A stretch of 64,000 bases of DNA from Henckelia pumila (GCF_033568475.1 NC_133122.1:16930763-16994762); one strand, 5' to 3'; positions 43,625 to 55,894 are shown, counted from the stretch's first letter. The notes: generated from the sequence alone by a model not told the origin. A program made the numbers and translations.

Positions 43625-44194
43625 ATGGCAACAAGTGGATTTTGCAGTTCAATCTCACACCCATCTCCTCAACACTGCGACCCTTTCCATGCACGCGATG
43701 CGAGCATCGAATCAATGGAAGACGAAAACGAACAACATTGTCATACATTTATCAATCATGAAGAGTATCCGACATCATACGAATCAGAAGAAGAAAACAA
43801 CACGTCTGCAGACGATGACGATGATGATGGTGATCATGAAGGCGAGTCGCCGAAAATCTTGAGAAGATTTCGCGAAAAACTCGACGAACAAGGGCACGTC
43901 ATGTACAAGAAACTGCGTTTCAAATTCAGAAGGAATGGGACGATTGACAGAAAATTCGAAGAAACATTGCATCATTTCAAGGGAGACATAGTTTCAGATT
44001 TGTTCGAAAAGTCGTCTAGATCGGATTCGGAAGCCTCGAATGATCATAAAAATTACACGGAGAGAGGTATAGATATTGGTGATATTTTGTCATCAAATGA
44101 AGGAGCTGGAATGGAGGAGCCTAAGCTTGAGAGGTTCAAAGTGAAGGCTGTGAACATTGTTGGAGTAGGAGTTGTCAAGGAGGAAAATTATTGA
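43625..44194 (+). CDS. unrecognised 189-residue acidic protein
   Basis: A single frame preceded by a good TATA box. Residues 1-60 are Ser/His/Glu-rich, about 60-75 form an acidic run (EEENNTSADDDDDDGDHEGE), and 78-120 are basic (SPKILRRFREKLDEQ.., KKLRFKFRRNGTIDRK). A helical stretch EETLHHFKGDIVSDLFEKSS follows, and the C-terminus is short and hydrophobic (KVKAVNIVGVGVVKEENY). No signal peptide, membrane segment or known catalytic motif. I do not recognise the family. The promoter signals, ATG context and uninterrupted charged-block design favour a real gene. A nuclear or nucleic-acid-binding role is only a guess from the charge pattern. Confidence 0.6.
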   Translation: MATSGFCSSISHPSPQHCDPFHARDASIESMEDENEQHCHTFINHEEYPTSYESEEENNTSADDDDDDGDHEGESPKILRRFREKLDEQGHVMYKKLRFKFRRNGTIDRKFEETLHHFKGDIVSDLFEKSSRSDSEASNDHKNYTERGIDIGDILSSNEGAGMEEPKLERFKVKAVNIVGVGVVKEENY

Positions 44195-44631
44195 TTATTT
44201 CATTATTTGTGACCATTTTAAGTTCTTTTATTTATTTTTATTTTTTTATATTGGTTTTCCCACTTCACTTCTTTCTAATTTGTGATGTCGCCCCAATATT
44301 ATACGATAAAACAAAATAAAATAAGAAACCAACTTATAGTTTTGTTTTTTTCCAACTAATATTAAAGTAAAGATGCTGATTAGCTACATAATCAAGTACT
44401 ATATATATGCTAGAAGAAATATCTAATAAAAAAGGAGAAATTTTAATTAAGAGAAGCTATGGCTATTTGTCTGGGACTCTGGGCTATGGCCTATGCATGG
44501 TTCAAGCTTAGAAAACCCAGCAATACAATATTCTTATTTTTAGTTACTATTCATAGCTCTTTTTCTATTATATTTAATTTTTTTTAAAAGTAAAAATGGC
44601 TGCGAACTATGGAACCATAATTTGATAATTG
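44195..44631. other. 3' flank of the 189-residue gene
   Basis: AT-rich with T-runs. No gene seen. Confidence 0.4.
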
Positions 44632-44741
44632 TTATAGATCAAATCTTCAAAGATCGATTGTTAAAGAGATATAACTAAATAATTGATTATAGATCAAATC
44701 TTCAAAGATCGATTGTTAAAGAGATATAACTAAATAATTAT
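44632..44741. repeat. two tandem copies of a 55-bp unit
   Basis: TTATAGATCAAATCTTCAAA through GATATAACTAAATAATT is present twice with near identity, offset 55 bp. Probably a recent slippage or unequal exchange event. Confidence 0.95.
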
Positions 44742-45373
44742 AAAGTCAATTATTTACTAATAATTTGCCATGGATATTTTACAAACAAAGTTCCAGAAGC
44801 AGTACTTAAAATTAACAAGTAGGAACCCATGATTTTAAAATCTATATATACCGCGTATACATCATACAAATTGATATTAGAAACAAAAATAATAAAACTT
44901 TGGTCAATGCTGCAACAAGTATAAAATTATTAATATATATTATAGCTTCCACATCAAATTATCTATTTTTTGGGCAGTTTTTAATATATTTTGACTCAAA
45001 AAATAATATATAAATATACACAATATGATCGTTTCACACTACTTACGGTATTAAGCAGTAAGTACATTCAAAGTCAAACACAGACCTAAGTAATCATATC
45101 ATATATATAAAAATATAGAATTACTGATTTTATCTATGCATATTTAAATAAAGTTAATCCCGTAGAATAACTAATTTTTAATATGGTGGCAAAACTATTT
45201 GCAAAATTTCATATTACATGTTTTTTTAAAATTTAAAAACATATTACGTTTTTAATTAAATCCTTTTTCGCTTTAATTCAATTTTTCATCGTAATTGAAG
45301 TATAACACCTTTTTTCAATTTCACATAATCATCATATTTGATACTCAATAAAATTTGATGACTCGAATCCAAT
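44742..45373. other. intergenic, nothing identified
   Basis: AT-rich, no ORF or RNA gene supported. Confidence 0.4.
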
Positions 45374-46272
45374 CTAAGTCCAAAGCTCAAACAGATTTAA
45401 CAGAAAATTTACTATTAAGAGTTGGCTTCCAAACTGCAACATCTTTCGAAATAAGATGAATGGGTACATCCATAATCCGGTATGCAATATGAGGAGAAAC
45501 CACCAATAGCAGGCGAGCCAAATTCCATTTGTGATCTTCCAAAAATCATTCAACAAGCCTGAACGAGATCCATTAAATAATAGTCAGAGAAGAAATAGGG
45601 CCCTTCGGAAACCAAGAGTCAAACCAGAAGCTAAGCAGACCCTCTCCAATCCTCCAACCAATCTCATGTTCGGCCCTGTCCTTAATTTTCAACATCCGAT
45701 GCCATGTTGGAGAGATATTTGGCTTAGTCTGAATAGCTGCCAGAGGATCAAATTTACAGTATCTAGCCACCAAGAATTTACTTCACAAAGAATTGACAGA
45801 CCTGAACCGAAACCAAAGTTTAAAAGAAAAGGCCGTCAAGGAGTCCTTTAGTCTTCGAATACCTAAACCCCCTTCAGAAACCAGAAGACAAAAGCTGCGT
45901 ATCCCATCCTTGTAGTTTCTTAGTAGCGTAGCAATAACATGCGAAAAGTAAGAACTTTTTTTCGGGCCGATAAAGAGAGGAGCACCTAAATATTTAATAG
46001 GAAGATACCCTCTCCATAGCCAGTGATCTCAAGATACATCCCCTTCTTCTAAGGTGGACAATTACTGGAAGTGAGTACCACGCTCTTCGCGTTACTAATG
46101 AGCTGACCGGAACACTGTTCATAATGAAATAAAAAGTTTCAAAGTATCTTGATCCCTGAAATAGAACCATTAGCAAAAATAATAAGATCATCTGCATACG
46201 CCAAATGAGAAATTCTGAAATGACAAACCGTACTGAAATGAAGCGTCCTATGCCGAGCAAATAAATTGTCAA
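45374..46272 (-). mobile_element. LINE (L1-type) fragment, C-terminal RT part
   Basis: On the minus strand one frame near 46220-46120 reads RISHLAYADDLIIFANGS, the active-site block of L1-type RT. Around 45770-45575 another frame reads RYCKFDPLAAIQTK, WHRMLKIKDRAEHEIGWRIGEGLLSFWFDSWFPKGPIS, typical of the region before the C-terminal zinc-finger RVT domain. Frameshifts separate the pieces, and both element ends are missing. A relic only. Confidence 0.75.
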
Positions 46273-46409
46273 CCTTTAAGGTGGGTAAGAAAAACACCAA
46301 CCCAACCCACCTATTTTATGTGACGGGACGGGTCAACCTGACGGGCTTACGTGTAATTTGGCGAATTTTTGAGGGCCTACCCGCAACTCACCACAATCCA
46401 CCATTATTA
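46273..46409. other. short spacer, possible transposon relic
   Basis: Contains clustered words such as CCAACCCAACCCACC, GACGGGACGGGTCAACC and GGGCCTACCCGCAACTC, reminiscent of subterminal parts of non-autonomous DNA transposons. No terminal repeats identified. Confidence 0.3.
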
Positions 46410-49130
46410 CCCAAGTTGATTGTTATATATTACTTTGTAATTAATAAAAATGCCAAAGTAAATATTGACGAAGTAAAAGCCCACAATTCTAGTAGTGCAA
46501 TAAATTAAATAATTTATTAAATAACTTTAATTTATTCACGCAATCACGATGGATACTCTTAAATAATTAATATATATGATTAATTATTAATTCTCACAAA
46601 TTGATTAAATAATAAAATTATTTATTTTTTTAATAAAGAAAGTATATTTTATATTTTTAATTTGATTAAAAATATAAGTTATTTATTTTGAAAAGAGAGA
46701 ATAATTATTTTAAATAATTTTGTGATATTTGATAATTATTTGAAAGTCAAATAATTTCAATATTAGAATTGGATATGGTTATCTGATTCTATAGAAATTC
46801 AAATAAGATTTGATTTTTTAATAATAGACATCAAATATTAGATATTTGACCATTATTTTAAAAAAAATTAGAAATTAATTTCTCTAACCCATTTCTAAAG
46901 CATATTTTTAAAAGGGAAACTAGCCTTCTCTCTTTGACATTTTAAAATATAGCCTTTGATAATTTTAAAAGACTAAAATACCCTTTATCAATCTCAATTA
47001 TATTTTTTTTTTTTTACAGAAATCTCAATTATATTTTTTTGTTCGACTTGTAAATTTTTTTTATAACACTCGTAAAAATTGATAAATGATTATAATAAAA
47101 TCACAAAATTTTCACTGAGATTATTTTTACAACTTTATATCTTCGTAGTGTGAGTAATACTAATTTTCCCTAAATAATATTTTTTTATGAAATTGATAAT
47201 ACATTAATTTATTTTAATAATACCTATTTATATTATTAATAATATTTTAATAAGATAATCAGAATTTAATATGAATTAGTGTATAATTATATTTTATATA
47301 ACATTTATTTTTCGGTTTATGTAATATCTATAATAAATTTATATAATATATGTGATTAAACATTTATTTATAAAATTACATCTCTATCTATACGTTTGTT
47401 TTCTTTATTTTTCTGGAATATAAATATTTACAATATATGCATATACATATAGAGACATATATATATATATATATATATAATTAACGTAAAAGAAGAAGAA
47501 CAAGTTTAATTTAAAAGAAGAAAATTTCGGAAAAAAAAAGGAATGAGAAAATGTGGGAGAACTGAATTTTTTTAAAAAAAAAACAAGGCAGAAAAGAAAA
47601 ATACTTTGAGAGGGAAATCCTATAAGATTGTGAGAAAATCTAATAAGAAAAGAGTGATGGGAAAATAAATTAAGGATGTATTTGGAACTTAACACAATTA
47701 AAAGCCTAGTTTGATAAAATAAGTAGAGGTAAGAGAAAAATTGATTATGGCATTTTATGAGAGGCCTTTTAAAAAAAAATGTCTCTTTAAAAATCAAAAT
47801 TTTATATAATCTTATTAGTACTGGCTGTGTCTAATAACATACACGAATATTATATATGACATCAACCTAAAATACTTATATTTTAAATTATTTCGATATA
47901 AATTATGTTTATTATTATTTTTTTAAAAAAAAGGAACATAAAAAAATCATTTTTCTAAAAAATTATTTGATATTAAAAAACCAAAACAATAATTTCATAA
48001 ATGAAAAACAAGTGTTCATTTATAGAAGTAAATTAAATATATTGCGTTAAAGGGGTATCGTAGATATATTATAATATCGTAAAGATAATATAAAAAGTGA
48101 TAACAACATAATCGTATTATGATAATCATACAATATTTACTAAAATTATCTACCACTAATTATATAGTTCTAATAATAATTAATAAATAATATTAGTTTA
48201 ATAATCAATAAAAGCTTCCAATTGAAAACAAGAAAAGCTTGTAAGTGGGCGGCGGAAAACCTTTCTTATTTTCCAAGCAAGTCCCTCAAATAAAAGGAGA
48301 AGAAAGTCTCAGGAGTCCAAGCAAGCGTCTTTCAACTACTTTCCTTCCTTTTTTTTTTTAAGGTTCGTCTTCAAATTTAATGACGCTTTGATTAGGTTTA
48401 AATTTGGGTAAAGCAGAATCTAATTTCCCTTTGGATGCTGATTGATAATGCTATTTTATTTGGTGTACGTATCTGCTTCAAATTTTAGTTTTATGGCTCG
48501 AATTAATTATTTTGATATGTAGTAATTAAAGTTTATCACAACTTCAGTTTTCCAGTATTTTTTGACTTATAGACGTTTTGCTTTAATTAATTTTGCGATC
48601 TATTGAACACATATACATATATATTTTCGATGTGGTAGTTTGCTTGTTACGACATTAATATATGTCATGTTCGATCGATATATCCAAGTTTTAATTGAAT
48701 TTGAGGAGTGGGTTGCGTAGTTATATTATATGTTTTTATGTAGAAATTGCGGTTATGGAATATCGGCCTATTTTGAAGACAACGATGGAGCTGGCGACCC
48801 CGGGTCTAGCTAATGGGATATTTTGTGGTTCCGGATTTGCTTTGATGACTCTGCCCCTTGTTGAGGGAGGAATTGGTCGTTGTGCGATTCACTCAGCAAA
48901 GTTGATGGGACGTTTTGGGTTGATAGGTGCTGCAGTAACTGCAACCTTAGCTGGGGTTAGTCTGTCACTCGAGAAATATCGCAAGAAAAATGACTTGATT
49001 AATCCCGCAGTTGGTGGATTTGTGACTGGTGCTGCATGTTTCGGTTACGGTTACGCAGGTGATGCTTTAATTATTTGTTTTTATTGATTTATCTTAATAA
49101 TTAGTTGATGATTAATTGTATATATGAATG
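46410..49130 (+). repeat. segmental duplication, copy A (contains the Tim17-like gene)
   Basis: Blocks 46410-46860, 47785-48250 and 48330-49130 match 61467-62150, 62150-62760 and 62870-63600 in the same order and orientation (for example GTACTGGCTGTGTCTAATAA at 47819 and 62175, and GGTTCGTCTTCAAATTTAAT at 48363 and 62873). About 900 bp between 46868 and 47780 are present only in copy A. A shorter third copy lies at 52640-53100. Confidence 0.85.
47459..47479. repeat. AT microsatellite
   Basis: Run of AT dinucleotides in the copy-A-specific part. Confidence 0.9.
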
Positions 49131-49759
49131 AATTGTGTGTGAGATTCTTAATTCGAGTGCTTAAATAAATATTGGATTCGTGTACGTGTATGTATAGACA
49201 TGGTGATTCATTCATTCATTCATGTTAGTTAACTCTCCTTCTTCATGTGAATAATAATTAATACTGATCTTCTAGCTGGTGACCAGTCCTCCATGTTCAT
49301 TTATGCATATGGTTCATTGTAGTGTGCAAGGAATTTGGGGGCATGGCTATAGCTTCAAATCAACAATATTTGTGCAATGTGTATGTGTGTGGGTGGTAAT
49401 TTGTAAGGAGTAATGTCCGGGGTTAATTTAGTATTAATTTTAAGGCTTTGTTTGCGAGGATGTGGAACAAATTTATATTTATCGACGAATGTACTTCAAC
49501 AAAGGATTTCTTGAATATCGATGCCCGGACTTTATCTTCATTAATTCCCTTCTTTTTTCTTTTTCTTTTTTTTCCTTTGATTTATTTAAAAGTGATGCTG
49601 AATTTGTATTTATTTCGGCTGATATATGTAACATTGTACTCTGTAGCGAACATCATTCCAAAGGCAATCGCTGGGAGGAGCATTCCAATGGTAATTGCTG
49701 GGGGAACTCTTTACGCAATGATGTCTCCTATTTATTCGTATTTCAATATCAAAAACTAA
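48755..49759 (+). CDS. Tim17/Tim22/Tim23-OEP16 family small membrane protein, two coding exons
   Basis: Exon 1 48755-49058 and exon 2 49647-49759 join in frame (donor GCAG|GTGATG, acceptor CTGTAG|CGAAC) to 138 codons. Exon 1 encodes MEYRPILKTTMELATPGLANG, then Gly/Ala-rich helices (GFALMTLPLV.., GRFGLIGAAVTATLAGV), SLEKYRKKNDLINPAVGGFVTGAACFGY. Exon 2 adds PKAIAGRSIPMVIAGGTLYAMMSPI. The Gly-rich helices and the RxKxDxxNxAVGGFxxGA pattern fit the superfamily that includes plastid/mitochondrial OEP16-like proteins and the complex I B14.7 subunit. The exact member is uncertain. A TATGTAG acceptor 13 bp before the ATG suggests a 5' leader intron, possibly from the AAG|GTTCGT donor at 48363. Confidence 0.8.
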
Positions 49760-51125
49760 AAGAGTAGACACTTTGGATAAATTTTATCCCTACACCTCCG
49801 ACGAAAACTCCGATGTTCATTAGTTCCAGCGCAAGATGCAAATTTCTTCAATTTTGTCGAAAACTTGATTGTTCATCTCTACTTTTTTGTTTAATTCGGT
49901 TAGCTAGAATTGTTGATTACATGGACATGTTCGTTTTGTTGGTTTGAAGTCGGAAAACTGCACGGAAAACTGCAAATTTTCTTTTGTATTTTGGAATGCA
50001 CTTACTAGCAAGTGCAAATTAATGTGCCTTGGATTTTGTTGCTGAATTAACAAGTTCGTTGATTAGGAAAAAGTTAATTTATCTGATCCATAATATACAA
50101 ATATTTAATACTTCTAATTATAATAACTAAATACATTAGCTATACATAATTCGTGCTAAAATTGCTAGCATACAAGTGAAATGAGACTTTAACCTTTTTA
50201 AGAATTGTGAAGAATTTTATTAATACTTTATTTTATGTTAATGAACAAATGTCCTTATAATTAAGTTAAGGTTTACTTTATTTTATCTTAACAAAAAGGG
50301 AGTACCTTTTACATATCCGCAATGTTGATGAACAGAAGATGCCTAATTATAATCATATATTGAATTTGTCAATATAATGATAATTATGCTTCTTGGCATT
50401 ACAAATTTGCTGGATACGTAATTATAACCATTTTTCTTTTTCTTTTTTATTTTTTTTAAAAAACAAACTAATAATCATTTTCTTGACTGTGTCAAAACTT
50501 GTGATTTCAAGATTCTATATTTGAACAACAATTTAAACTTTAGTAGAACTGCTCATTGTACGTGTTTATGTGTGTTTATTCAAATAATGAACTTAATTAC
50601 TTCACAAATTAATCCCACACAGTTCTTTATTCCATCCAGTGTTTGGTTTGAGTTCTATGGCTATGTTTGGTAGCCTTATTAATAATCCATGTACAAATTT
50701 ATCCTTTCTAATCATACGTTCTATTTATCATATTATTTATCCATCTATTAATTATAATTTTATATCAATCAAATCATTATTTATTTATCATACACCAATC
50801 AAATCATTCAATTTAAATTACTATATTACACCCTATAAATAATATTATTTATATTTTATTTATTTTTTAAAGAAATAAAATAGTAATTTATAATTTTTAT
50901 ATAAAATTTAATCAATCATATCAAATCAACTATAATCTATCAATCAAATCAAAAGTAAATATTTTATAAATATCTTTCAATTCATTACCAACTTGCATGA
51001 TATTATAAATTCTTTATTGCAGCAGGTCACGAAGATTTTGTTCGAATCATGATAAACCATTAATCCACGATGAAACCATATGATGTGGCAATTATTGTAA
51101 ATGACACGGACAAAAACAAATATAG

Positions 51126-51128
<3 letters not shown>
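49760..51128. other. 3' flank of the Tim17-like gene and AT-rich spacer
   Basis: No further gene supported. The part around 50740-50960 has repeated ATCAATCAAATCA words. Short frames have no recognisable content. Confidence 0.4.

Positions 51129-51157
<29 letters not shown>
51129..51157. repeat. AT microsatellite (left flank of MITE 1)
   Basis: Run of AT dinucleotides directly upstream of the fold-back element at 51174. Confidence 0.9.
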
Positions 51158-51162
<5 letters not shown>

Positions 51163-51173
51163 CATACAGATCC

Positions 51174-51332
51174 GATCCCCTGCACCCTAGGGTGCTGGAA
51201 ATTTTAGTGCGACCACTAAAATCCGATAGTGGGTTTTAGTGGTTTTTGTTTTTTTTTTTTGCACCACTAAAACCCACCACCGGGTTTTAGTGGTCGCACA
51301 CAGTTTTCCTGCACCCTAAGGCGCAGGAGATC
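51174..51332. mobile_element. small palindromic MITE lying between AT microsatellites
   Basis: About 159 bp. The left arm (GATCCCCTGCACCCTAGGGTGC.., GTGCGACCACTAAAATCC.., TGGGTTTTAGTGGT) is the inverted copy of the right arm around a short T-run loop. It is flanked on both sides by (AT)n tracts, as reported for some plant MITEs that target TA repeats. Confidence 0.8.
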
Positions 51333-51336
51333 AAAG

Positions 51337-51337
<1 letters not shown>

Positions 51338-51375
<38 letters not shown>
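51338..51375. repeat. AT microsatellite between the two MITEs
   Basis: Run of AT dinucleotides separating the elements at 51174 and 51376. Confidence 0.9.
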
Positions 51376-51383
<8 letters not shown>

Positions 51384-51495
51384 TTCACGCGAACATCTCA
51401 AATTATTATTTTTTTAAAAAACTAAACCCGAGCTTGATGTTCGCGCGAACATCAAGCCGACGCCCATGGTTTTCCAGCACACTAGTGTGGAGGGA

Positions 51496-51498
<3 letters not shown>
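51376..51498. mobile_element. second small MITE-like insert, with GATGTTCGC palindrome
   Basis: Contains CACGCGAACATCTC at about 51387-51400 and the perfect 18-bp palindrome GATGTTCGCGCGAACATC at 51436-51453. Flanked on both sides by AT microsatellites. Boundaries are uncertain, taken from the edges of the AT runs. Confidence 0.5.

Positions 51499-51499
<1 letters not shown>

Positions 51500-51551
<52 letters not shown>
51500..51551. repeat. AT microsatellite (right flank of MITE 2)
   Basis: About 26 AT dinucleotides. Confidence 0.95.
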
Positions 51552-51552
<1 letters not shown>

Positions 51553-52639
51553 CATATTGTTGAAAATGTGCTCATTAAACATATATTTGTTGTTAATTAA
51601 TCTATATTATTATTATATTATAAAAGATGAGTATGTTATAGTAACTACCTTGAGGACACCAAAATAAGTTATTCCAAAATTACCCTTTTTTACCCAATAT
51701 TTCACTAAAAACTTCTCACTAACTCCATGATTTGCTTTAAAAAAAATTTCTCTTATACACACACAAAGTGTGTGTATTTTTTACTAGTTTTAAATAAAAG
51801 AATTATTTGTTTGATTGTTTATGCTATTTTGCTAAAAAATATATATCTATATAAAATACATAATATATTATAGTTACTATGATTTTAGTATATAAAATTG
51901 TTATATACATGAGAATTAAAATCATAAATAGCAAATTTAAAATGTCCATGATTGATTAAAGTATGGATGTTTAATTGACAATCATTAATGCGGTCCACTG
52001 ATATTAATTTTGAATATGAAAGTTTTATCCGGACTGTCAGTGTGATGACATTAAGCAGATGATTTTATATGATTTGATTATATATGACAACAACCAGATG
52101 TGATTTTAGAGTTTGTTTAAGTACTGTTATAAAGATATTAATCAACATCATTAAGATGCTCTTATGTAGATCAATCTAAATCTTGAGTAATCATAGACTT
52201 CTTGTTTGTGTTAACGGAGTCTCTTGATTTGTTCGTTAAAATCTATTTTAGTAAAAGACTTAATAATTACATTTTGGAGACTCATTAACACATTCAGCTG
52301 TGAATATAATTTACAGACATGGAATTCGTAACTTTCAAAAAGATGCTAAAAGGGTTCCCTTGAATATTGATTCTAGCAATGAACAGTTTGAGCGCGCTAA
52401 TTCATAATTAGATTATGGATTTACAGTTCACCAGTGGAACAATGATACTTGAAGTTTAGATACAAACAGATGTGTAAAATGATAATTTCACCCAGATTTA
52501 TTTGTAAACCATAAACGAAGGATTGATTAACATGTAATGATTATATCGATGGATTATTCAAATCTTTTGGGTAATCACGTTACAAATTTCTCAAGAGTGA
52601 AGTTTCGAATTTTTAGTAGAGTAATCTTGGAACTAAAAA
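51552..52639. other. intergenic, nothing identified
   Basis: AT-rich. A short palindrome ACACACAAAGTGTGTGT lies near 51759-51777. No ORF of interest. Confidence 0.4.
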
Positions 52640-53100
52640 ATTAGATAATTAATTAAAGAGCTTTAATTCATTTTCTCTAAATTTATTGGAGTTTGAGATT
52701 ATGGGTCCATGGTCCCCCAACCAACTTCGCGCAATCACGATGGATATTCTTTAATAATTAATATGATTAATTATTAATTCTCACAAATTGATTAAATAAT
52801 AAAATTGTGTATTATTTAATAAAGATAGTATATTTTATATTTGTAATGTGATTATAAAAAATATAGTTTATTTTGGAAATAGATAAAATAATTATTTTAG
52901 ATACTTTTGAGATATCTTATCATTGAAAGTCAAATAATTTCAATATTAAAATTGGATAGGGTTATTTGATTATATAGAAATTCAAACAAGATTTGATTTT
53001 TTATTAATAATATACGTCAAATATTAGATATTTGACCATTATTTAAAAATAAAAAATTTCAATTAGTTTTCTCTCCAAAAAAAAAAAAAATTCAATTAGT
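52640..53100 (+). repeat. segmental duplication, partial copy B
   Basis: Matches 61575-62150 and 46500-46890, for example GGGTCCATGGTCCCC, CGCAATCACGATGGATA, TTAATTCTCACAAATTGAT and AGATATTTGACCATTATT. The part that holds the Tim17-like gene in the other copies is absent here. Confidence 0.85.
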
Positions 53101-53533
53101 TTTTGTTTCTAGATTCTCGAGAACCATTTTTGGGTTTTTAAATTTGGTTACAAAATTTGAAATTCAAAGTCACATAAATCCCCAATCAGTTGGGACTTCT
53201 TTTTTATTTTTATTTTTTTAAACATTTTTTCAAATATTGAAAGATTTGATGTATAAAGACGGTCTTTTCCCTTGCAAATCGATCGGTCAAATTTTTCAGA
53301 GAAAAAAATTGTTTTTCACACATGCACGGCTCATTCCCTCTAGTCAAATTAGAAATTTTTCGGAGAAAATTTTTTTTTTTTTTTGTTCTCACACATTCAC
53401 GTCTCATTCTCTCTTGTCAGATTTGAATTTTTGTGAAAACTTTTAGTAAAGAATTTTGTGAGAAAATTAAAAAAACGTAGCCCACATTTTTGTGTGTCGA
53501 TTGACTCAAAGATTGGTGAGAAATATTGTGGAA
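53101..53533. other. intergenic, nothing identified
   Basis: AT-rich with inverted short words (AAATTTTTCGGAGAAAATTT-like, near 53289-53372). No gene supported. Confidence 0.35.
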
Positions 53534-53559
53534 CTAGGTTGCGCTCACTACAAGAAAAA

Positions 53560-53835
53560 AGGCTAACAACAACAATGAAAAACTGTTGTCGTAGCTAGTT
53601 TAAAACTGTTGTTAAAAGCCGTGTTGTTAAATGGGACGCTCAAAGACAACAGTTAAAAACCGTTGTCTTTTCTGGCAAAGACAACGGCTTTACAACGGTT
53701 AAAAACCGTTGTCGTTTCTTTCAAAGACAACGGATTTTAACTGTTGTCTTTGAGCATGTCTTTTTAATAACAGAGCTTTCAACAACAGTTTTAAACTATC
53801 TACAACAACGGAGAAAAACCGTTGTTTTTTTAATA
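53560..53835. repeat. CACTA subterminal repeat region
   Basis: Repeated GACAACGG..AAACCGTTGTC units, alternately oriented so that each can pair with its neighbour, including CGGTTAAAAACCGTTGTC. These are the presumed transposase binding sites. The right end has a much shorter set (58878-58918). Confidence 0.85.
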
Positions 53836-54047
53836 TAAAAAACAAAAAAATTCTCAGCAGGAGGGAAAAAAATTATTCTTTTTCAATATTTGTTGGAATT
53901 GATACTTTAGATGCAGATAAATCCTATCGTGTAAATTATTCGTAGCCATGCCTCATTTCATAGGGAACCTCAAAGTGGCTCTATTTCATTATATTCCATC
54001 CATATCCCAATTCCATTCATTATTAGTACATTCTTCATCGAATTAGA

Positions 54048-54118
54048 CTACGCCCTTCCTCGTCTCTGGGTGCCTAGGTATCCACCGTAAGCCTTTCCTC
54101 GTTTGAACCTCGCCCTTA
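54048..54118 (-). pseudogene. plastid 23S rRNA 5'-end fragment in the CACTA element
   Basis: The minus strand carries TTCAAACGAGGAAAGGCTTA, then GGTGGATACCTAGGCACCC and GAGACGAGGAAGGGCGTAG, which I recognise as the start of chloroplast 23S rRNA (about 60 bases). Both flanks diverge from the plastid gene. The adjacent 53935-54047 may also be organellar but I cannot place it. Confidence 0.75.
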
Positions 54119-54516
54119 TAAGGCCATTATCTCGGCAATAATGAGCCAAGCTTGTATTTGCAGTGATTTAATATGCAATTTTTTACTATTACAAATAACT
54201 CAAAATTAGAATTCTAATTCAATGCATACTACAAAATACACTTTGTTTTATCAACTTCGCCTACTCCAACAATCTCTTTTCTCTAATGAACATCTCATCT
54301 TGCTTTAGAGAAGAGATAAGGCCTTGTCTTCATCAACTTCTCCTACTGCAACAACTTCTCCTGCTGCAACAGAAACACACTGTTATATGTATCAAATGTA
54401 AATTAATAAGTATTGAAATTAATAGAAAATATATATGTGAAGCTTGCAGGCATATGTTTTGAGACAATTTAAAGGTCTTTAACCTGTCCAGAAACATAAT
54501 CTTAAGAATTAATTAC

Positions 54517-54631
54517 CTGATTTGAGATTTCTTGTTTTAAGATTGCTATGAAAATTAACCATTGTAATGCGTAAAATCTTGACGAAATTGTAGAGGCCAT
54601 CACCTAGAAGGAGAGCAATAGATATGGAAAC
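54517..54631 (-). pseudogene. captured YSL (yellow stripe-like) transporter exon
   Basis: The minus strand reads VSISIALLLGDGLYNFVKIL followed by RITMVNFHSNLKTRN. SIA(L/M)xLGDGLYNF is a conserved stretch of plant YSL/OPT metal-nicotianamine transporters. A TTGGCAG acceptor precedes it and an AATCAG|GTAATT donor follows, so a whole exon with both splice sites seems to have been captured. The rest of the gene is absent. Confidence 0.75.
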
Positions 54632-55867
54632 CTGCCAAGATAACATACGCAAATCAATAAAATTCAGGGCTCTTGCGTCATCCCATAGCATTCCAATTCC
54701 CATGTAAGTCATTCTAAAATCTAAGTAAAATCATGAGCATAATATAAAACAAAATTAAAAGCTCTTATCTACATTAGACTTCTCATCAACTAAGCAGAGA
54801 AAGTAAAATCCAAAGTAACCAGATTATCTAACTTTGATAAGAAGAGATCATTCAACAAATTCAAATACTCGATCATTCAACAAAATGCATTCAGATCCAA
54901 ATGGACCGATCTACGCAAACATTATCTCATTAAGAAAACCATATATTTTGATCTATTCACCATGGATCTAATGTAGAGGTAGCAGAAGATTCAAGCAATC
55001 AACAACAAAGAATCAAAAGCAACCGAGCTAAAACAGAAGAAAACACTTAGCTGAAATCTGAACAGCGATATACTCACGTCGAAAACTCACCGGAAAAGTG
55101 AAACGATCTGCAAAATTTGGGCTTGGATCAGAATAGTTCCAAGCTTCAAATCCAACCTATAAACAGCCAAAATATCATAGGAATTGGCTGGAAATCGGAT
55201 GGAAACGAAAGGAAATCGGGATTGGAAGACATCACGCAGTCACTTTATTTAGATGAAACTTCTGCATGTGTCGATCATGAAAATTCCATGCAAACACTTT
55301 ACCTAAAAAACTTTATACATAAAGCTTTAGAACCACTTGAAAAGGAGGAAAATGTTGTGGCTATACTTGTACATAAAAAAAATTATTAAAATGAGATGAA
55401 AACTTATAAAAATACATACATGTGCTAAGAAAATTGTAGCACACAAAGTAACTTACCTAAGTACGCTTCCATTCATAATCCACAGTTCTGTAACATGCAG
55501 GAATAAGTATCCAAATTCATGCAAAAGAATGAAACTATCATTAATATAACACGACGGGAAGAGCTCATGATATACAAGTTAATTAAACAATTTCTTAGTA
55601 AACACAAGTACTAGTATGGGTGAAAACAACAGTAGTAAAAGAAGATTATCAAATCTACAAAATATATGACAAAATTAATATCAAATCTAATGAAACAAAA
55701 CAGCGGTAATGATTCGGTTTTGCCCTAACCCTTCCTAAGTCCTAACAAATTGAACAATATGTCTTTTAGATTTGGTTTTGCCCCTGAATTTTATGTTGGA
55801 AGCATATCAACAGTACAAAGGTGTTTTCTGCAATTGCAAGTTCAGAAATCTAATATTTTTATATATA

Positions 55868-55894
55868 TTTAGTTTAGTTTCGAATTACGGTAAA
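55868..55894 (+). repeat. 27-bp direct repeat, left copy
   Basis: TTTAGTTTAGTTTCGAATTA followed by CGGTAAA. The same sequence with one mismatch is at 56524-56550, so the pair brackets the captured UGT fragment. Confidence 0.9.

Noticed and set aside
46290..46400. hAT-like element from CCCAACCC and GGGACGGGT words
   Set aside because: No terminal inverted repeats or 8-bp duplication could be found.
51174..51332. Helitron 3' end
   Set aside because: No CTRR terminus after a hairpin; the sequence is a full two-arm fold-back.
53935..54047. Further organellar DNA beside the plastid 23S fragment
   Set aside because: Looks plastid-like in composition but I cannot match it to a specific gene, so it is not called.
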